From NCBI GenBank assembly GCA_031281815.1, contig JAITEY010000022.1, positions 1 through 15,383 on the forward strand: DNA of 15,383 nt. The letters are read 5' to 3'. Positions within the stretch are counted from its first letter, which is position 1. Each line of letters starts with the position of its first letter. The notes below the pieces were generated by a model. That model had not been told where the DNA came from, searched no databases, and saw only the letters and a program-made list of their open reading frames with translations. Origin of the DNA: Desulfovibrio sp. Its GTDB lineage: Bacteria; Desulfobacterota; Desulfovibrionia; Desulfovibrionales; Desulfovibrionaceae. The position numbers were made by a program, and so were the translations under genes. Below, one piece after another: positions 7,613 through 14,514 of this stretch.

Positions 7613-8893
7613 TCACAGCCGATTGTCGGTGACCCGCCGCGATTTGCCGAAGGAGCGCGGCAGTGTGCCGGGATTGACAATCCGCACCTCGGCGCTGATC
7701 AGCACCCTGGAATGCAGGGTCTTTGTCACGCGTGCCGCCAGATGCGCGTCGGCATCGCCGCCCGCGCCTTCCGCGCGTTCGATTTCCAGCAGCATGGAGT
7801 CCAGACCGTCTTTCCGGCTCAGGCTGATGTGGTATTCGGAGCCGAGTTCGGCATAGTCCTGCATGATGTCGGTGATTTGACCGGGGTAGATGTTGACCCC
7901 GCGGAAAATAATCATGTCGTCGACGCGACCGATCAGGCGGTCGTGCCGGGGCATGGAGCAGCCGCAGGGGCAGGGATCGGGAAGCAGGCGGCTGAGGTCC
8001 CCGGTGCGGTAGCGGATCAGCGGACAGGCTTCCTTGCGCAGGCTTGTGACCACCATTTCGCCCGTTTGTCCGGGCGGGACGGGTTGCAGGCCGGCCGGGT
8101 CCACGATTTCGATGACGAAAAGGTCGGCCCAGTAATGCAGACCTTCGTGGACGCGGCATTCCAGCGCTGTGCCGGGGCCGTACATCTCGGTCATGCCGCC
8201 GATGTCGAAACTCTGCTTGATGCCCAGAGCGCGCTCAAAGGAACGGCGCATCTTCGGGCTGTACCCTTCCGAACCGAAGATGACGGTGCGCAGTTGCACC
8301 TTGTCCGCCAGATTGTTCCGCTGCACTTCCTCTCCCATGAGCAGGGCCATTGAGGCGGTGCTGCACAGGCAGGTGGAGCCGAGGTCCGTCAGCATCTGCA
8401 GTTGTATTTCCAGGTTGCCCGCGCCCACGGGCACGGCCAGAGCGCCGAACAGTTCGCAGCCGGCCTGGAATCCCACGCCCGCCGTCCAGAGGCCGTAGCC
8501 CACGGCAATCTGCACCCGGTCCTGCGGTGTCAGTCCCGCCAGTTCGAAACAGCGGGCCATCTGCAAGGCAAAGGTATCCACATCCCTTTGCGTATACGCC
8601 AGAATTTTACGTTTGCCGGTGGTCCCGCTGGAGGCATGGACGCGCACCACTTCCGACTCCGGTACACTGAGCAAGGGCAGAGGGTAGCCCAGACGCAGGT
8701 CGTCGGCATCGGTAAAGGGCAGCTTGTCCAAATCTTCCAGACCGCGAACCGCGCGGGGGTCTATCCCGGCGGCGGCGAATGCGGCGCGGTAAGCGGGAGA
8801 ACGGGAACAGGCGTTCAGCACGGTCCGGCGCACGCCGTCATCCTGGACACGGCGCAGATCCTCGGGGCTGAGTTGGGGAATGAACCGGAGCAT
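7613..8893 (-). CDS. paaK: phenylacetate-CoA ligase family protein
   Basis: A 426-residue adenylate-forming enzyme that activates an aryl or arylacetic acid with ATP and links it to CoA. The AMP-binding loop HASSGTTGKRK is at residues 86-96. The PaaK-type stretch GYGLWTAGVGFQAGCELFGA follows, then FGSEGYSPKMR, the RYRTGDL motif, GRVDDMIIFRGVNIYP, and a C-terminal PRSFGKSRRV containing the likely adenylation lysine. Length is normal for the family. A Cys group (PCPCGC) precedes the GR motif, as in other members. I chose the ATG at 8893, which has AGGAG five bases upstream, over an ATG at 8950 that would translate the palindromic repeat. In anaerobes these enzymes often process aryl acids from aromatic amino acid breakdown. 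The exact acid is unknown, so the symbol is by family. Confidence 0.9.
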   Translation of the reverse strand: MLRFIPQLSPEDLRRVQDDGVRRTVLNACSRSPAYRAAFAAAGIDPRAVRGLEDLDKLPFTDADDLRLGYPLPLLSVPESEVVRVHASSGTTGKRKILAYTQRDVDTFALQMARCFELAGLTPQDRVQIAVGYGLWTAGVGFQAGCELFGALAVPVGAGNLEIQLQMLTDLGSTCLCSTASMALLMGEEVQRNNLADKVQLRTVIFGSEGYSPKMRRSFERALGIKQSFDIGGMTEMYGPGTALECRVHEGLHYWADLFVIEIVDPAGLQPVPPGQTGEMVVTSLRKEACPLIRYRTGDLSRLLPDPCPCGCSMPRHDRLIGRVDDMIIFRGVNIYPGQITDIMQDYAELGSEYHISLSRKDGLDSMLLEIERAEGAGGDADAHLAARVTKTLHSRVLISAEVRIVNPGTLPRSFGKSRRVTDNRL

Positions 8894-8910
8894 GCGCTCT
8901 CCTAAATAAG

Positions 8911-8950
8911 GGGTCCGGGGGAAATCATTGCCCCCGGCCGCCGGAGGCAT
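8911..8950 (-). repeat. palindromic intergenic repeat, copy 1
   Basis: Read on the minus strand, it has a conserved head GCCTCCGGCGGCCGGGG, a variable loop, then CCCCGGACCC. A 7-bp stem (CCGGGGG/CCCCCGG) encloses nine bases. Copy 2 at 13109-13142 has the same head and tail with a different loop. It sits in the paaK 5' untranslated region, ending about 15 bases before its ribosome site. From memory, similar hairpin repeats are abundant in Desulfovibrio intergenic regions. Confidence 0.7.
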
Positions 8951-8962
8951 GAAATCAACATT

Positions 8963-8987
8963 GCAAGGCCTTAATGTTCGGCCTTGC
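8963..8987. other. hairpin in divergent promoter region
   Basis: Perfect 8-bp arms GCAAGGCC and GGCCTTGC flank a nine-base AT-rich loop. No T-run follows on either side. It could be an operator or part of the local repeat. Confidence 0.35.
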
Positions 8988-9224
8988 GCCTGCTCAGGCC
9001 GACGCCGGAGGCATACAGAATCAACGTTAATCCGCTCTAAAGTAAGGCACGTTTCCGGCAGGACGCGCGCCGGCCTCTTTCAAAAATCCGCAGCTTGGTT
9101 TAGGATGCGCGCTTCACGACATGGGCGACATGTGCAACGCGCGGATGTGCTTTAGCATAAAACATTTCCGGGGAAAAGTCCTGCGGACGGCGTGGCTTTT
9201 CCGCACGGCAGAGGGAGGCCGGGT

Positions 9225-10760
9225 GTGCGGGTTCTTATAATCGGTTCGGGCGGCCGCGAGCACGCCCTGGCATGGAAATTGGGGCAAAGTCGGGAAAAGC
9301 CCGACATACTCGTCGCGCCCGGCAACGGCGGCACGGCGCGGGAAGCCCGCAATGCGGATTTGCCGCCCGGCGGCATAGACCGGCTCATGGAGTTCATCCG
9401 GGCGCACAAAGTGGATTTCGTCATTCCCGGAACGGAACTGCCCCTGGTGAACGGCATCGTCGACGCCTGCGCCCGCGCGGGTGTGCTCTGTTTCGGGCCT
9501 GCCGCCTACGCCGCACGCCTGGAAGGTTCCAAGTCCTTTGCCAAGGAAATCATGCGCGAAGCCGGCGTGCCGACGGCGGATTTCGCCGTGTTCAACGATT
9601 ACGCGGCGGCGGAAAAGTATGTGCGGGACAGAAAGCGTCCCCTGGCGGTCAAAGCCGACGGTCTTGCGGCCGGCAAAGGGGTGATTATGGCCGCCGGCGC
9701 GGAAGACGCCGTTGCCGCCCTGCGCGGCATGATGCTTGAGAAACGGTTCGGCCCGGCCGGGGAAACGGTGGTCGTCGAGGACGCGATTGCAGGCGAAGAA
9801 ATTTCCCTTCTGGCCCTTTGTCATGATGAAACGCTCGTCCTCCTGCCTGCGGCCCGGGACCACAAAAGGGCCTTGGACGGCGACAACGGACCCAATACCG
9901 GCGGGATGGGCGCTTACAGCCCCGCTCCGGTTCTGCCGGAGAACCGGATGGGGGAAATTGCCGCCCTGGCGATGCGCCCTGTGCTGAAAACCATGAAAAA
10001 ACGCGGCGTACCCTACTCCGGTGTGCTGTATGCCGGCCTGATGCTGACCGCCGACGGGCCGAAAGTGCTGGAATACAACGTGCGCTTCGGCGACCCGGAA
10101 TGCCAGGCGTTGCTCATGCGTTTTAAGGGCGATCTGCTGGAACTTATGGTCGATTGCGCGCGCGGATGCCTGAGCGGCGCGCCGAACGCGGTCGGGGCGC
10201 AACGAACCCCGCAGACGGACGATTGCGCGCGCGGCTGTCTGCGCGATGAGGCCCTCCGGCCGAGTTCAACGACGCCTCCGGGACTTGCCCCGAACGATCC
10301 GGAGGCGTCCGGGGAAGGTACGGCTTCCCGCGTATGTTCTCCGCAATGGACGGAGGAAACGGCCCTGTGCGTGGTCGTGGCCGCCGAGGGCTACCCCGGC
10401 GGATACCGCAAAGGCATGACCGTCGGGGGCATTGAGGCGGCCGAGGCCCGTGTGCCCGGAAAAATCAAGGTGTTCCACGCCGGAACCGTTGCGGAGCGGG
10501 GAGAGATTCGGGCGTCGGGCGGGCGTGTGCTGGGAGTTACGGCCCTCGGCGCGGACTTGCGGGAGGCGCAGGAGCACGCCTATGCGGCCGTTGCCGACAT
10601 CAGGCTTGAGCATGCCTTTTTCAGACGCGACATAGGCGGCAGAGTGCTGAAGGCGGCAGGCTCCATGCCGGGGGCATGCGGGTTTTGCCCGGAGCGGCCC
10701 GATGCGGCGCGCGGGGAAGGACGTCCCCCGCTTGCGGACTCCAACGGGAGCGGGACATGA
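9225..10760 (+). CDS. purD: phosphoribosylamine-glycine ligase (GAR synthetase) with insert
   Basis: A 511-residue ATP-grasp enzyme that joins glycine to phosphoribosylamine in the second step of de novo purine synthesis, in the cytosol. It begins MRVLIIGSGGREHALAWKL, then LEGSKSFAKEIM, VKADGLAAGKGV, DHKRALDGDNGPNTGGMGAY and LEYNVRFGDPE, all hallmark motifs. I chose the GTG at 9225 because GGGAGG lies six bases upstream; a GTG at 9192 is poorer. The family is usually about 425-430 residues. The excess is an insert of about 50 residues within about 310-375, joining the ATP-grasp part to the C-terminal domain, plus a tail of about 30 residues rich in Gly, Pro and Arg. The C-terminal domain (CVVVAAEGYPG, VFHAGT, GGRVLGVTALG) is intact, so the enzyme is probably active. 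The stop overlaps purE by four bases. Confidence 0.95.
   Translation: MRVLIIGSGGREHALAWKLGQSREKPDILVAPGNGGTAREARNADLPPGGIDRLMEFIRAHKVDFVIPGTELPLVNGIVDACARAGVLCFGPAAYAARLEGSKSFAKEIMREAGVPTADFAVFNDYAAAEKYVRDRKRPLAVKADGLAAGKGVIMAAGAEDAVAALRGMMLEKRFGPAGETVVVEDAIAGEEISLLALCHDETLVLLPAARDHKRALDGDNGPNTGGMGAYSPAPVLPENRMGEIAALAMRPVLKTMKKRGVPYSGVLYAGLMLTADGPKVLEYNVRFGDPECQALLMRFKGDLLELMVDCARGCLSGAPNAVGAQRTPQTDDCARGCLRDEALRPSSTTPPGLAPNDPEASGEGTASRVCSPQWTEETALCVVVAAEGYPGGYRKGMTVGGIEAAEARVPGKIKVFHAGTVAERGEIRASGGRVLGVTALGADLREAQEHAYAAVADIRLEHAFFRRDIGGRVLKAAGSMPGACGFCPERPDAARGEGRPPLADSNGSGT
10151..10309 (+). repeat. duplicated and palindromic DNA inside the purD insert
   Basis: CGATTGCGCGCGCGG occurs at 10151 and again at 10220, exactly 69 bases apart, so DCARGCL is encoded twice in frame. 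Further on, perfect 11-bp arms GACGCCTCCGG (10271-10281) and CCGGAGGCGTC (10299-10309) enclose 17 bases. The right half, TTGCCCC followed by CCGGAGGC, resembles intergenic repeat copy 1. The feature is seen directly; its origin as a mobile palindromic element is inference. Confidence 0.65.
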
Positions 10761-11287
10761 TTCAGGTGCTGATCCTTATGGGCAGCATCTCCGACGAGGA
10801 AACGGTGCGTCCCTGCGCGGAACTGCTGAAAAAGCTCGGCATCGACTTCAGTATCGCGGTAAGCTCCGCCCACAGGACCCCGGAGCGCACGGAAGCGCTG
10901 GTGCGTGAGGCTGAACGGAACGGCTGCCGGGTCTTTATCTGCGCGGCAGGCATGGCGGCCCATCTGGCCGGGGCTGTGGCGGCCCGGACCATCAGGCCGG
11001 TCATAGGCATCCCGGTGACGGCATCCTCCCTCGGCGGGCTGGATGCCGTGCTTTCCACGCTGATGATGCCCCCCGGTTTCCCGGTGGCGACACTGGCTTT
11101 AGACAAGGCCGGAGCGCGCAATGCGGCCTGGTTGGCGGCGCAGATACTGGCCCTGGACGACGGGGGCCTGGCGAAACGTCTCAGGGAAGAGCGTGCGGCC
11201 ATGGCGCGCGGTGTGGAAGAAGCCTCCCGGCGCCTTGCCGGCAACCCGCAGCCGTCACCGGCCGGAAGTCGCAGGGCAATCGAATGA
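10757..11287 (+). CDS. purE: N5-carboxyaminoimidazole ribonucleotide mutase
   Basis: A 176-residue PurE enzyme, acting in the carboxylation step that yields CAIR in purine synthesis. MGSISD at residues 8-13 and SSAHRTP at 36-42 (with the catalytic His) are diagnostic. AGMAAHLAG at 64-72 and PVIGIPV at 81-87 follow. The segment SSLGGLDAVLSTLMMPPGFPVATLAL is typical. The AAHLAG loop looks like the class I mutase rather than the class II carboxylase (which has a RSNALSG type loop), so a PurK partner would be expected elsewhere. The Pro usual after HL is Ala here. The start overlaps the purD stop as ATGA and has GGGAG six bases upstream, so translational coupling is likely. A short, weakly conserved tail rich in Ser, Arg and Pro ends the protein. 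Confidence 0.93.
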   Translation: MIQVLILMGSISDEETVRPCAELLKKLGIDFSIAVSSAHRTPERTEALVREAERNGCRVFICAAGMAAHLAGAVAARTIRPVIGIPVTASSLGGLDAVLSTLMMPPGFPVATLALDKAGARNAAWLAAQILALDDGGLAKRLREERAAMARGVEEASRRLAGNPQPSPAGSRRAIE

Positions 11288-11290
11288 AAA

Positions 11291-11320
11291 TTGACAATAT
11301 ATTGAAATAATTGATGTTCA
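11291..11320 (+). promoter_or_regulatory. weak candidate promoter after purE
   Basis: A perfect -35 hexamer TTGACA (11291-11296) begins an AT-rich stretch directly after the purE stop. The best -10 at usual spacing is GATGTT, a poor match. It could drive the lipoprotein gene starting at 11475, leaving a leader of about 150 bases. Confidence 0.25.
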
Positions 11321-11351
11321 CACGCTTGCGCCCGCCAATATTACTCTGCAA

Positions 11352-11367
11352 TTCCAACAGGTTGGAA
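11352..11367. promoter_or_regulatory. palindrome, possible operator
   Basis: TTCCAAC-AG-GTTGGAA is a perfect 7-bp inverted repeat in the gap before the lipoprotein gene. No T-run follows, so a binding site is more likely than a terminator. Another inverted pair, GCCGGC at 11443-11448 and 11454-11459, lies just before the ribosome site GGAGG and could mask it. Confidence 0.35.
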
Positions 11368-11474
11368 CATTCACTTGATTGCCCTGCCGGAAGCCGGACC
11401 GGAGGATATCCAGTACATTCACGCGCAATTGCATGATAAACCGCCGGCCCGATGCCGGCCCGGAGGAGATGCCG

Positions 11475-12242
11475 ATGACCCGTATTCCGGCAGTCTTGAC
11501 TTTCCTTGTTCTGCTGCTTGCGGCACCGGTGTCCTGCACCCCCGTCAGGGTGAGCATGCCCGCTCTGGTCCTTGACGGCCCTGCCCTGCATATCGCGGGC
11601 GCATATTCCGGCATGCATCTGACAGGCGTTATGGACAGAGGCTGCATGGCGGGCGTCGGGACCCTGAGCCTGCGGGCGGTGAATGTCGCGGATGCGGACA
11701 AGGCGGTCGTCGCGGAACAGGGCAAGGCAGAGGACGGTGCGTCGGTGGGCAAAGCGGCAAACACCACAGAGAAGACAGAGAAACGGAAAACAGAGCGCAA
11801 GGATGAAACGGCGGCTGCCGGTAAAACCGACAAAACGGGAGCAAAGGACGAGACTGCGGCAGCCGGTGAAAAGGGCAACGCGGATGCCGAAGGCAAATCT
11901 TCGACAACAGGAGAAAAAGCTTCGGGACATACCGCCGACGGAGCAGCCGGCGTTGCCGGAACGGAGGACCCGTCCGCGCCGGCGTTTGCCTGTTCCGCCG
12001 AGCTGGACGTCCTGCCGGACAGAAAGGCGCGGGTGAACGGTACACTGCAATGCACGTCCGGCAGGCGCATGGCCTTTTCCCTGCGCAACCTCGGCCCCGA
12101 TCAGGGGCTGGGCGTAGCCAGAGAGTCGCAGGAAGGAGGTCTGATGGTCTTTTTTTACCATGCGGCGGAAAGCGAGGCCGAACGGCGTCTGCCGCAGATA
12201 CTGGCTGAAATGGAAAGCCTCCGCGCAGGCGCAGAAAAATAA
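11475..12242 (+). CDS. predicted lipoprotein with charged repetitive linker
   Basis: A 255-residue protein I do not recognise. The ATG at 11475 is chosen because GGAGG lies eight bases upstream; the ATG at 11469 would be only two bases away. A hydrophobic signal (VLTFLVLLLAAPVSC) ends at Cys21. The residue at -3 is Pro, so the lipobox is imperfect. Residues 22-70 and 170-250 look folded, with Cys57, Cys173 and Cys193. Between them, residues 72-168 are Lys/Glu/Ala/Gly/Thr-rich and low in complexity, with KDETAAAG repeated at 109 and 124. The two copies use different codons, so the repeat is kept at protein level. The linker may split one beta domain (TLSLRA before, ELDVL after). It starts 187 bases after purE and is probably independent of it. 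An exposed envelope protein is the likely location. Confidence 0.75.
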   Translation: MTRIPAVLTFLVLLLAAPVSCTPVRVSMPALVLDGPALHIAGAYSGMHLTGVMDRGCMAGVGTLSLRAVNVADADKAVVAEQGKAEDGASVGKAANTTEKTEKRKTERKDETAAAGKTDKTGAKDETAAAGEKGNADAEGKSSTTGEKASGHTADGAAGVAGTEDPSAPAFACSAELDVLPDRKARVNGTLQCTSGRRMAFSLRNLGPDQGLGVARESQEGGLMVFFYHAAESEAERRLPQILAEMESLRAGAEK

Positions 12243-12326
12243 CAGCCTTGTCCGGCGGGAAACGGCATCAATCCCGTCACCGGATAGACTTCCGCGCCGC
12301 CGCAGGACAACAGCCTTGTCCGGCGG
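12241..12326 (+). repeat. 18-bp direct repeat and hairpin after lipoprotein gene
   Basis: AACAGCCTTGTCCGGCGG occurs identically at 12241-12258 and 12309-12326. The second copy forms the right arm of a hairpin at 12300-12326 (CCGC-A-GGACAA paired with TTGTCC-G-GCGG, loop of five). No T-run follows, so any terminator role is uncertain. The first copy overlaps the stop codon of the lipoprotein gene. Confidence 0.6.
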
Positions 12327-12410
12327 ATTGCTTCCGGGATTACAGCGTGCGCGGGCGCTTCATGCCGTACAGGACCGAGGCATAGATTTTTCCGGGGCGT
12401 CTGATTACCG

Positions 12411-12424
12411 CGCGCGCAAGCGCG
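12411..12424. terminator. small hairpin between convergent genes
   Basis: CGCGC-GCAA-GCGCG is a 5-bp stem with a GNRA-type loop, placed directly after the stop of the flavodoxin-like gene on the minus strand. It lacks a U-run on either strand, so termination is only a possibility. Confidence 0.3.
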
Positions 12425-13024
12425 TCATGCCGTTGCGCCGTACCGCGCGCGCAGTGTTGCCGCCAGTTCCCTCGCCTTTTCCCGCAAATCTTCACGGGCG
12501 TGAATGTCGCGGGCACTGTTGAGCAGGTTCCCGCGCAGGATTTCCACTTCGGAGAAGCCCTTGTCCAGCATTATGTCGCGCAGGGACGCATCCAGAAAGT
12601 GATAAAAGTCGGCGGGACGGCCGTGAGCAAGAACCAGCACTATGGTCTTGCCCTGGGACAGGCGCGTGGGAAAATACATTTCGCCGGCGGCGAGGCGTTT
12701 GAAATGGTCCGTAGCCATGAAAGAAAAAAAGCGGTCCATCAAAGATTTCATCTCGCCGTTGACGGCGTGCAGGTAAATGGGCGCTGCCAAGACGGTCACA
12801 TCGGCGCGGACGATATCCTCCAGCACGGGCGTGGCATCGTCGCGCGCCACACAGGCGTCGCTTGTTTTTCTGCAGGCCATACAGCCCCGACACCCTTGGA
12901 ACTGTAAATCCCACAGATGATAACGGCGAAGTTCCGCATCAGGCAGACCTTCCAGCAACATGCCCGCCAAAGTGGCGGAATTGCCGTCCCTGCGCGGACT
13001 GGACGTAACGCATACGATTTTCAC
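12425..13024 (-). CDS. flavodoxin-family NAD(P)H-dependent FMN reductase
   Basis: A 199-residue flavodoxin-fold protein of the NADPH-dependent FMN reductase/iron-sulfur flavoprotein type. The FMN phosphate loop SPRRDGNS is at residues 9-16, and PIYLHAVNGEMKSLMDR at 82-98 is the second flavin-contact region. Cys45, Cys48, Cys51 and Cys58 form a cluster close to that of iron-sulfur flavoproteins (usually C-x2-C-x2-C-x4-7-C), so a [4Fe-4S] cluster is plausible. Such proteins move electrons or reduce quinones and oxygen species in anaerobes. The start is GTG at 13024 with GGAGG seven bases upstream. It is transcribed toward the lipoprotein gene (convergent). The upstream 184 bases carry the palindromic repeat copy 2, so it probably has its own promoter, which I could not pick out. 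Confidence 0.88.
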   Translation of the reverse strand: MKIVCVTSSPRRDGNSATLAGMLLEGLPDAELRRYHLWDLQFQGCRGCMACRKTSDACVARDDATPVLEDIVRADVTVLAAPIYLHAVNGEMKSLMDRFFSFMATDHFKRLAAGEMYFPTRLSQGKTIVLVLAHGRPADFYHFLDASLRDIMLDKGFSEVEILRGNLLNSARDIHAREDLREKARELAATLRARYGATA

Positions 13025-13108
13025 GGCTTAACCTCCATTCTGCTCCATTCGTCGGCCTGCTCTGTTTCGGCGGGCAGGTGCCTACTACCGGGTAACACCT
13101 GTTTTTAT

Positions 13109-13152
13109 GCCTCCGGCGGCCGGGGCGCTGCCCCGGACCCCCTCATTGGGGT
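13109..13152 (+). repeat. palindromic intergenic repeat, copy 2
   Basis: GCCTCCGGCGGCCGGGG, then a three-base loop, then CCCCGGACCC: stem CCGGGGC (13120-13126) with GCCCCGG (13130-13136). A second small stem, ACCCC/GGGGT, follows at 13137-13152. It is inverted relative to copy 1. On the minus strand it lies downstream of the exported-protein gene and could act as its transcription end, though no clean U-run is present. GC content falls to its right. Confidence 0.7.
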
Positions 13153-13208
13153 TGATGCGAAAATTTATACGTTACACGGTACTACTGCATACAATCATCA
13201 GCGGTTTT

Positions 13209-13682
13209 CTACTGCCCGGTCATTTCCAGCCACCCTTCAAAGATGTCAGGCATCTGTGTTTTCAGGCTTTGGGCCAGCTGCAGCACATTCCACAGCGTGA
13301 AGGGCGTTAATTTTCGGGCTGCCTCATGGGTCATCCGAATGCCGACCGCAGTTATTTGCCCGGCGCTGTAGCTCGATATATCATGTGCGGCGCGCATGGA
13401 ATCGTTCTCAAAGCGCAGGCGCGCGTAGCCGATCCAGTGCAGGGCGTTTGCAATGTTTTGACGATAAAATTCCGGACCGGCATCGACGGCTTTTTGTAAA
13501 ACACCGGGAAAAACGGACGATTCGGCGGGAACTTCGATTGGAGTGACCAACCAGGTACGAATCTCAACGGGAAAACTCTTCAATCCATCGTCGGCACGCA
13601 CATTACCGGAGAGCACTAAAACGCATGCAGCAATCAGCACTGCAAAAAAAATCCTGCTGAAACCTGAAATCACCTTCGCCAT
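13209..13682 (-). CDS. small exported protein of unknown function
   Basis: A 157-residue protein I do not recognise. GGAGG lies five bases before the ATG. A clear Sec signal peptide (SRIFFAVLIAACVLVLSG) ends in a probable cleavage site after NVRA, so the mature protein starts DDGLKSFPVEI. The rest looks mainly helical, with no cysteines after the signal and no recognisable motif, and it ends in GWLEMTGQ. It is likely periplasmic. The coding sequence is visibly less GC-rich than purD or paaK, in line with the accessory look of the right end. It is the third minus-strand gene in a row here; gaps of 127 and 184 bases separate it from its neighbours. Confidence 0.75.
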   Translation of the reverse strand: MAKVISGFSRIFFAVLIAACVLVLSGNVRADDGLKSFPVEIRTWLVTPIEVPAESSVFPGVLQKAVDAGPEFYRQNIANALHWIGYARLRFENDSMRAAHDISSYSAGQITAVGIRMTHEAARKLTPFTLWNVLQLAQSLKTQMPDIFEGWLEMTGQ

Positions 13683-13809
13683 GGCTCCCTCCGATGATGT
13701 TTTGACTGCCGAACCGGCCTACACCGGATTTCAATCGCATGAACACACTGGAAAAAACGGCGATGGAACAGTATTGTTCGCTCCGAGGATGTATGACTAT
13801 CCCTCATTG

Positions 13810-14514
13810 TTAGTGCATCAGCGGCATAACCGATGCTTCCTGCTTGAATGTTTCAAACACCCTGAACGCGCTCGTCTCGTCGTTCACAGTGATGACAGTG
13901 AAACACACCCTGTCCGCCGAACTGTCGAGAAACGCGGCCAGCCTGACCCCGCTCTGTTCCGTCCTGCCGAACCGTTCCTGAACCTGTGACAGAAACCAAG
14001 TGTACGCGTCACGCATCTTTTGCCCGGCTGCCTCCGTTGCGTTTTTCGTAGACAAGGGGTGCGGGACAAAGCATGTTTGGAAAAATGTATTGTCATCGCT
14101 GAACAGCAATTTTGGGCGGGAGGCCAACGTCACAAGATCCGTATTGACGACAAAGCTGTTTTGCAGATGCTTGACACGACGTGTGTTGTTGTCGGCATCC
14201 AGACCTGCCTCGGCTAGCTCCTCAAGATATTTGAGCATAGCAAGAATCATAATGCTCAATGTTGTTAAGCGTTGCTGTCCGTCCAAAAGAAGAATCTCCT
14301 TAAAGCCTGACTGCAAAATAACTAGACAACCCATATAATACTCTGAATTTTTTTCAGTATCGAATAATGCTGTAATATTTTTCCAGAGGACATTACAATT
14401 ACCCTCTGTCACTGTATAACCATTTTGGAAACTTGGACTTGTGTATGCCATATCGCTAGTCAACAAATGGCGAAGTGTCATTTTTGAGGAATCAAAGTTA
14501 CATGTCGCAAACAT
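13810..14514 (-). CDS. DUF262-domain protein, C-terminally truncated
   Basis: A 234-residue N-terminal part of a DUF262 (GmrS/ParB-like nuclease-related) protein. The signature DGQQRLTTL is at residues 78-86, preceded by YYMGCLVIL. Near the end, SAFRVFETF matches the family's conserved AFxIFExLN region, then the chain stops ten residues on. Full DUF262 proteins usually run to 500-700 residues and often carry DUF1524; such proteins act in type IV restriction and phage defence. The upstream QRxYxW motif is altered to QNGYTV at 30-35. No continuing homology is visible in any minus-strand frame from 13683 to 13809. The start is supported by GGAAGG seven bases upstream. It is either a decaying remnant or a stand-alone domain. 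Base composition is AT-richer than the left half. Confidence 0.8.
   Translation of the reverse strand: MFATCNFDSSKMTLRHLLTSDMAYTSPSFQNGYTVTEGNCNVLWKNITALFDTEKNSEYYMGCLVILQSGFKEILLLDGQQRLTTLSIMILAMLKYLEELAEAGLDADNNTRRVKHLQNSFVVNTDLVTLASRPKLLFSDDNTFFQTCFVPHPLSTKNATEAAGQKMRDAYTWFLSQVQERFGRTEQSGVRLAAFLDSSADRVCFTVITVNDETSAFRVFETFKQEASVMPLMH

Larger units (their letters stand above)
8894..9224. promoter_or_regulatory. divergent intergenic region between paaK and purD
   Basis: This 331-base gap must hold promoters for both divergent transcription units. Next to paaK is a palindromic repeat (8911-8950). A related 12-base unit, CGCCGGAGGCAT, occurs at 8939-8950 and again at 9003-9014. Both copies are followed by an AATCAAC motif, so a local duplication is likely. 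A hairpin lies at 8963-8987. Near purD, TTTAGCATAAAAC at about 9152-9164 is the only -10-like AT-rich patch, without a convincing -35 partner. I saw no clear purine riboswitch fold or known PurR box. No supported coding sequence is present. Confidence 0.5.

Noticed and set aside
8894..9224. Purine riboswitch or PurR box upstream of purD
   Set aside because: No three-way junction core or known operator could be recognised; only repeats and a weak -10-like patch are present.
9114..10202. Minus-strand open frame of 362 codons across purD
   Set aside because: purD motifs on the plus strand are unambiguous, and this frame crosses the purD promoter region without a start signal.
13105..13152. CRISPR-like repeat
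   Set aside because: Only two dispersed, inverted copies with variable loops occur, without spacers or cas genes.
13683..13809. Remaining part of the DUF262 gene after a frameshift
   Set aside because: None of the three minus-strand frames here resembles the rest of DUF262, so a simple frameshift is not supported.
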